A stretch of DNA of 64,000 nucleotides from assembly GCA_027559495.1 (NCBI GenBank), contig JAMXSV010000017.1:682001-746000 (forward strand), written 5' to 3'. Origin of the DNA: Aurifilum marmelostoma. Its lineage: Eukaryota > Ascomycota > Sordariomycetes > Diaporthales > Cryphonectriaceae. Shown here piece after piece: positions 58,649 through 64,000 of the stretch. Under the pieces are notes generated by a model. It did no database searches. It was not told the origin of the DNA and worked only from the letters and a program-made list of their open reading frames with translations. Both the position numbers and the translations under genes were made by a program. Every line of letters begins with the position of its first letter. Positions within the stretch are counted from its first letter, which is position 1.

Positions 58649-59563
58649 CTTGACAAAGAGCTTCTTGTCCTCCTCTCACCTCGACGAGAGAATCATTGGC
58701 GGCTTGACAGCGTCGTGAGAGTGTGGTGTTTTCACCGAGACGTTGGTTCTGCCGTGTCGGCGCCGTCATTCTCTAGTCGCCGCCGCTGGGGCTTGATGAT
58801 GAGTAATACCCTAACCCTGAGAAAGTACTTATGGGGTATACAGATGGTGGACTGGCAAATGGAGGAATATTAGCACATTCGGCTCGTCTTAAAAAGAAGT
58901 GAATGGAATAAATTGCAGAGTAGAAGAAGAATCAAAAGGTTAATTTAGTAAGCCTCCCGAGAAAACCACTCCGTGCGATCAGTTATATTATCTGTTGGGA
59001 CTTACAACAGAGATCAGGTTTGTACCTGTAAGAAGGTGCACTTCTCGGATAATGTACCGGCCAGAAAATGTAGCAAAGAGGTTGTCTCATCTTCAGTAGG
59101 GGCATTTCCTTTGGTGAAGAATTAGAAGTGAAGCTTTTCGCTTGATATGTTCTATTTTTCACGTACCGAATACAAGAATAAAACAATTCTTGCAATATCA
59201 GAAATGACCATAGAAATACGAGTGGTGACTAAGCAATACCCTCTGGCTGCACTGTACCTCTACCATGGAAATTATGGACCCCCCTGCCACATCTGAATGC
59301 TGCAACCTCGACCAATTTTGACAGGGTCCGACCTCAGGTGAAAGCAGATCAAGAAGCTATATACGAGAAAAGAAAAAGAAAAAAGGAAGGATGAGAAGAA
59401 CAAGACTTAATTGTCGTCAAGATTCTACTTAATGCTATTATATCCAGGTACAAGACTTGTGGGTTTGTTGAGGTTTCCTGTGGCTCAGCCATAACGACAA
59501 CACAAACTGTGTGCACCCGTTACCACTACCATCCCCGAGCCTCACTCGATACAACAAATCGCC
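58649..59563. promoter_or_regulatory. Divergent region between uS13m and YIH1
   Basis: 915 bases between two start codons reading apart. ACCCTAACCCT at 58808-58818 lies 160 bases upstream of the uS13m start and is a telomere-repeat-like box of the kind bound by TTAGGG-binding factors in front of translation genes of several fungi. That it acts here is inference. The part from 58870 to 59440 is AT-rich. No gene seen. Confidence 0.5.
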
Positions 59564-60418
59564 ATGTCCGAGGAGCTGGCAGACGAGGTCGAGGCCATCA
59601 ACTCGATCTACGGAGAAAGCAGCCTCATCCCAGCCGGCGAGGCCTCGGACATCTACATCCTCGCCCTGCCCGAGGAGACAGTCTCGTTGCGTCTGCAGTT
59701 CCCGCCAGACTACCCAGCCGTGCCTCCCAGCGTCCTCAGTACAAACAGCTCCGGAGGAAAGCGAGGGGTGGCCGCGCGAGACCTGGAGCTCTTCCGCAAC
59801 GCGCTGGGCAACGTCTACCAGCCCGGCCAGGTCTGTCTGTTCGATGCGATCGAGGAGCTCAGGCGCCTGCAGGAGGAAGCCGGCCTGACCGCTGCAGAAG
59901 AGCCTCCACCTGACGATGATGAAGGCGCAGGCGAGGAAGGGCGACAGACGACCACGGCCAGATCCACCACCACTACGACAGCCCAGGACTTTGGTCCCGA
60001 GCCGCCGTGGGTCCTGTCCGAGCCCGTCACGGAGCTGAAGTCGACCTTCATAGCCCGGTGCGCCGCAGTCAGCTCGCCCGACCTCGCCGCCCAGTACGTG
60101 CAGCACCTGCTGGCGAGCGACAAGCGCGTTCGCAGCGCCACGCACAACATCACGGCGTGGCGAATCAGGGGCCCCAACGGGACCTCGTTCCAGGACTGCG
60201 ACGACGACGGGGAGACGGCTGCGGGGGGCCGCCTCCTCCACCTGATGCAGCTGATGGACCTGTGGGACACCATGGTGGTCGTGACGCGCTGGTACGGCGG
60301 GCAGAAGCTTGGGCCGAGGCGGTTCGCGCTGATCAATGCGGCCGCCCGCGATGCCTTTGTCAGGGCCGGCCTGGTGGAGGAGGCATCTACGGGCAAGAAG
60401 AAGGGCCATGGGAAATGA
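59564..60418 (+). CDS. YIH1: YIH1 / IMPACT homologue (RWD plus UPF0029), Gcn2 regulator
   Basis: A single exon of 284 residues. Residues 1 to about 105 form an RWD domain (MSEELADEVEAINSIYGESS, RLQFPPDYPAVPPSVLS), the fold with which Yih1/IMPACT competes with Gcn2 for Gcn1. An acidic, Thr-rich linker follows. The UPF0029 domain then runs from about 155 to 270, with the typical KSTFIARCA, NITAWRI, DCDDDGETAAGGRLLHLMQL, VVVTRWYGGQKLGPRRFALI. This is the ancient IMPACT fold. In yeast, Yih1 binds Gcn1 and actin and dampens general amino acid control. Start context CGCCATGTCC is good and length is normal for the family. It converges on the ACT-domain gene, with 480 bases between the stop codons. 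Confidence 0.93.
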   Translation: MSEELADEVEAINSIYGESSLIPAGEASDIYILALPEETVSLRLQFPPDYPAVPPSVLSTNSSGGKRGVAARDLELFRNALGNVYQPGQVCLFDAIEELRRLQEEAGLTAAEEPPPDDDEGAGEEGRQTTTARSTTTTTAQDFGPEPPWVLSEPVTELKSTFIARCAAVSSPDLAAQYVQHLLASDKRVRSATHNITAWRIRGPNGTSFQDCDDDGETAAGGRLLHLMQLMDLWDTMVVVTRWYGGQKLGPRRFALINAAARDAFVRAGLVEEASTGKKKGHGK

Positions 60419-60898
60419 AAGCAGGTTTCTCAAGACTGGTGTTCAGGAATTTTTTTATTTTTGATCTTTATATCGACATATAATGCGGCGGACTGGATCA
60501 ACAAAACGCTATCATGGGACTGGGACCGACGAAATACCACATTTATCTCCCCCCACCCACCGGGGTCCTTTCCCTCCGAAAACAAAAGGAAAAAGAAAAG
60601 AAGAAAAAAGAGTCATGCCAGATGAAAGCCAGCTGTGAGGAATGATGACAATATCCGTCATCTGCCATTCCACAACGCCGGCTGATGCCAATGAGAAGGA
60701 TACTGTCGACGCAAATGCAGGCTGACGAAAAGAGAAAGAAGGAGGGGGGGGGGGGGATACGGACTCGGGAAATGCCAACGCAACCCAGTCTGCTGCAAAT
60801 TACCCTTCCACAGAAAAACAACGCTGAGCAAGGAAACGCATGAAAATGTCCCGGGGCAGCCACCTTGCCCGTATTCAAAGCAGGGCGTGCTGCCCCCC
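60419..60898. other. Convergent 3' intergenic region (YIH1 / ACT-domain gene)
   Basis: 480 bases with a G run of 13 at 60744-60756. Presumed 3' UTRs of both genes; nothing else seen. Confidence 0.5.
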
Positions 60899-62479
60899 TC
60901 AGCCGTGCTTGATCAGCAATGGGCTCAGCGTCTCCATAGCCCTGTCTGCGAGCTCACTTGACAAGATGACCGCGCCCGTCTTGGCGGTGGACAGGAACGA
61001 CAGCTCGGCGTTCTCCTCCATCTGCAGCTCCTCCGCTAGCTTGCCCGCCACGCCAGCCACGATCCCCGTGGCTTCGAACGGCAGGTCGACGAGGTCCAGG
61101 AAAATCGGCACCAGGTCGGTCTCGGTCGGACCAATCAGCGAATCCCCAAACTTGTCGAGCAGAGACTTGTCGATGAGCAGTGACGCCTCGTCCTCTTCCG
61201 TCATGGTCACCGACAGGAACCGAGGCTGGCTGACGAGCGCCGCGACGAGGCTGGTGTAAAACTTGGTGTCGACCATGTCCACCCACGAGGCCTTGCGGTG
61301 GTTGCCGTTACCGCTGTGCGACCTTGCCGGCCTCGAATAGTCGTCGTCGCGCGACACTTCCTTGCCGGAGCAGTGTATTAGAAGGAGGCCGGGTTCGACG
61401 TTGGGTATGACGTTGTGCTTCTTGAGCAGCTTGAAGGTTCGCACTTTGAGGCACAGTGTCAGTGAGAAGAGGAAGAAAATTCTCCCTGCCAGAATTCACA
61501 CCCACTCAATCTGCTTACCTTGCAGCTCGGCGACATTCGACGGCGGTGGTGTGGACGGCGGCTCATCGCTCTCCTGGCTGAGCCCCCGACTGTGTGATAA
61601 TGCGCCAGGCGACACGAACGAGTCGTGGCTGTCCTCGGGGCACTCGAAACCTCTCGAGAGCAATGCATGCACCACGCTCTGGCGGTGTCTGCTGGGCACG
61701 ATGATGAAGTCGGAATAGTAAGAGGTGATGAAGAAGATGGGGATGCCGGCAAGCGCGAGCGGCGAGGTCAGGTCGACCACCCGAGAGCCGGCGTCCATGC
61801 CAGGAGACGAGACGCGGACGACACAATATGACTCCTTGGACATGGAAACCGTCTTTGCGACATCCTTGGGCAGCCGCTCTATGATGGGCTTGAAGATCTT
61901 CTTGGCCCAGGCATCATGACACACGACCGAGCACTCGATGGGCGTCACGCTGATGTTGAGAAAGCCATGCTTCTGGTCGAGGGTCAGACCATCGAGTTGC
62001 TCTTCGACCGAGGCCGCACGGCGCTCTATACTCGGGGGAAGGAGAATTGTCAGGATCGGCTGCAGGAATTGTGAATACAGGCTGAGTGGGATATGTATAA
62101 GACTGAGCGTCTCGTCCTGTCACGGGGCTGTCAGTATTAGGCTCGTCGGCATGGCTTCTTCTTTTTCTTTATGTCTCTCCTCCTTTATCCTCCAGCCCTC
62201 AATTGATTGCCACAACAAGCCTCTGTGTAACATGTTCAAGGTCACCTCAAAAAAAAAAAGAAGAAGAAGAAGAAGACTGACCAACTTGCCCCCTCAATCA
62301 CACAGAGCACAACAAACGCCGGCAAGCGGCCTCGGTCGTGCCCGTTAGAGGAGATAAGAGCAAGCCGAAATGGACGCGGGAAAATTCAATGCGAGCGTGG
62401 CTCAGAAACAACAACAACAACAACAAGATTGGATCACAGAGCTGTTGGGACTTACGAGAAATGTGATTTCGGCGTTCAT
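60899..62479 (-). CDS. ACT-domain protein resembling CASTOR/GATS arginine sensors
   Basis: Three exons on the minus strand: 62479-62456 (eight codons, MNAEITFL), 62116-61519 and 61443-60899; 388 residues. Motifs include GFLNISVTPIECSVVCHDAW, SYCVVRVSSPG, LTSPLALAGIPIFFITSYYS then DFIIVPSRHRQSVVHALLSR, and in the second half FDLVD-like LVDLPFEATGIVAGVAGKL. Two halves, each with an ACT-type alpha/beta pattern, match CASTOR, the cytosolic arginine sensor that inhibits GATOR2 upstream of TORC1 in animals. Whether the fungal protein binds arginine is unknown. A Ser/Pro-rich linker (about 155-205) separates the halves. Intron 1 is 339 nt, long for this window, with CAA and A repeats. Aspartokinase-type ACT proteins are an alternative relation, but no kinase domain is present. 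Confidence 0.78.
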
Positions 62480-63120
62480 GATTGACTACCGCAGAGTTTC
62501 AAGAAGTATGATGTATACAGCCTCTCGCTGATCATTCTTCTCTCTAGCAAGCGGCACTTGAGAGACCCTTGCCAGGACCCCACAGGATGCTTGTAGGTAA
62601 CCCTGTTACAGTAATCCGCAGTGACAAAGTATCTTTTGTCCCTATTTTTTTCTTCTCCTTGGGCTGCTGGGTAAGTATTCTCGAGAGAAAGGAGGTAGAG
62701 AGAAGGGGAAGGAGGGAAAAAAAAAATGCCAATTGGAGCAGTCGTCTGCAACGCGAATCAACAAGTTTTTTTCTTTCTTTCTTCTTTCCTCTTCTCCCTT
62801 TCGAGAGGACGGAATCTGCAGGCGTGGCTTGTTTTATCGAGGAAGACCTGTGACATGTGCTGGTGAGTAAAAGATAAAAGATAAAGTCCGTGCTCGGGTC
62901 CCTCCCACCTATTATGAGTCGATTCCTACTACCAGCGCCGATCGGACGGGAACAGTGGTGGGGATTTCTCTCGCTTTCACAAGATTGGCGAACGAAAAAG
63001 GTCGGGCTGGAAGCACGAGAAGGAGGAACGGCGCGTGCCGTCCAATTTAAAGTTTCACAACGTATGCGATAATTTTTTTTGGAGCGAATGAATCTTTTGT
63101 TGCCAGCCAGCCGCGCACGG

Positions 63121-63122
<2 letters not shown>

Positions 63123-63150
<28 letters not shown>
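63123..63150. repeat. (GT)14 microsatellite
   Basis: Fourteen uninterrupted GT units, followed by a degenerate GCGCGTGTGTGCG stretch. Confidence 0.97.
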
Positions 63151-63155
<5 letters not shown>

Positions 63156-63475
63156 TGTGTGCGTCTGTTGTGCGCGATGGAGGGGAACAGAGGTCAGGGA
63201 GGGAGTATCTTTTGTAGGCCGGACAGGGGTACCACTCGAGTCGGGATGTACAAGGGGAACCAAGCCTGCTCTGCGGGGACGAGGAGGAGGAGGAGGGACC
63301 CTTTGACAATAGGTCACAAAAGGGACCTTCTATCAAGGCCGGCAAGACTTTGGGCGGGTCGCGCGGGCGTCTGACGTTGATCTAGTCTCGCCTAGTGTAG
63401 CTCCGTGAACTTCGGTCTTTTCTGCGGAATAACTTGTGTGTTGTGTGTATGTCTGTTTGGGTGCAGCACAGACGA

Positions 63476-63508
63476 AGGAGGAGGAGGAGGAGGAGGAGGA
63501 GGAGGAGG
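63476..63508. repeat. (AGG)11 microsatellite
   Basis: Eleven uninterrupted AGG units; reads as CCT repeats on the minus strand. No supported gene overlaps it. Confidence 0.97.
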
Positions 63509-64000
63509 CAACTGAGCAGACGGACGGACGACAGCCCTTTGGAGACTGACTTGGTCCAGAAATATCCTTTCTCCGCTCTGATCTACGCGTTGCACTTCTT
63601 TTTCCTTTTTTTTTCTTTTCTTTCGTCACGGATTACAAACAACAAGCAGGACACGGATGAACGACCTGCAAAGCGACGTAGCCATCCGATAATGCGATCT
63701 TGGCGCCAAACAAGGTTCGAATGCAATAATTATTATAATTTTGACACAATGTGGGGAGTTGACAAAAAAAAAAAAAAAAAAAAGGGTAGCAGGCAAGCAA
63801 GCAATACAACACACACACACACACGATGGGAGAAAGGAGGACACGACGTGGTATTTTAGTTTTGCACCTTGTACTGCAACCCTTCCCGTCTTGCCCAAAG
63901 TGGTGCCCAACATCACCACACACCACGACCCGCCCTCCTCCATCATTCCACACCCACATACACCCTGCATGAACGAACATGCTTCCAGCTAAGGGGAAGA

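Larger units (their letters stand above)
62480..64000. other. Repeat-rich end of window, no gene seen
   Basis: Upstream region of the ACT-domain gene and beyond. It contains a (GT)14 tract, an (AGG)11 tract and a run of about 19 A near 63765-63783. Short open frames here are made of simple-sequence translation (poly-Arg, poly-Ser, Val-Cys) and are not genes. Confidence 0.55.

Noticed and set aside
59438..60433. 331-codon minus-strand open frame
   Set aside because: Antisense to YIH1, which is a clear conserved protein with the right start and length.
63434..63859. 141-codon ORF with an Arg run
   Set aside because: The Arg run is simply the translated AGG microsatellite; no other coding signal.
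1..64000. CRISPR array, insertion sequence, rRNA operon or viral insertion
   Set aside because: No spaced direct repeats, transposase, integrase, rRNA or viral-type reading frame was seen; the gene content is uniformly ascomycete nuclear.

Overview
The window is nuclear DNA of a filamentous ascomycete, most likely a Sordariomycete. Genes carry short GT-AG introns with CTAAC or CTGAC branch points, and the recognisable proteins are of Pezizomycotina type: a Zn2Cys6 regulator, a DHA2 MFS transporter, fungal Mediator, CAF-1, and SYG1 with SPX and EXS domains. I cannot name the species. There is no sign of bacterial, viral or organellar DNA, no CRISPR, no tRNA or rRNA gene that I can support, and no transposon with coding capacity. 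Gene models below were built by hand, checking that splice phases add up across every exon.

Layout. 0-13 kb: 3' part of a vacuolar M28 membrane protease (PFF1), a small secreted cysteine protein, MED11 on the minus strand, and a USP-type deubiquitinase with a C-terminal CaaX-like end. 13-23.5 kb: a Zn2Cys6 transcription factor, a 14-TM DHA2 transporter, and a nuclear-looking unknown protein on the minus strand. 24.9-33.5 kb: a PQ-loop membrane protein (ANY1 family), then RAD16 (minus) and RAD7 (plus) head to head. 34.2-37.6 kb: SYG1/XPR1-like protein. 37.6-45.8 kb: 8.2 kb without a supportable gene, followed by a conserved fungal low-complexity protein. 48-54 kb: the large CAF-1 subunit converging on an RGD2-type F-BAR/DEP/RhoGAP protein. 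56-62.5 kb: a membrane dipeptidase, mitochondrial ribosomal protein uS13m, YIH1/IMPACT and a CASTOR-like ACT-domain protein. The last 1.5 kb is repeat-rich and apparently non-coding.

How the genes relate. Most are independent housekeeping genes. The clear exception is RAD16-RAD7: the two subunits of the global-genome nucleotide excision repair complex share one 0.84-kb divergent promoter region. The RAD16 reading frame in this sequence is broken by what looks like one missing C in a homopolymer. Weaker thematic links are the Zn2Cys6 regulator beside a drug-type transporter, and YIH1 (a Gcn2 regulator) converging on a putative arginine-sensor homologue. I found no convincing undescribed multi-gene system. 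The best leads are the divergent repair pair, the CaaX-like end of the deubiquitinase, the missing arginine-finger position in the RGD2-type RhoGAP, two exact 20-bp tandem duplications, and several unusual exon-intron structures.
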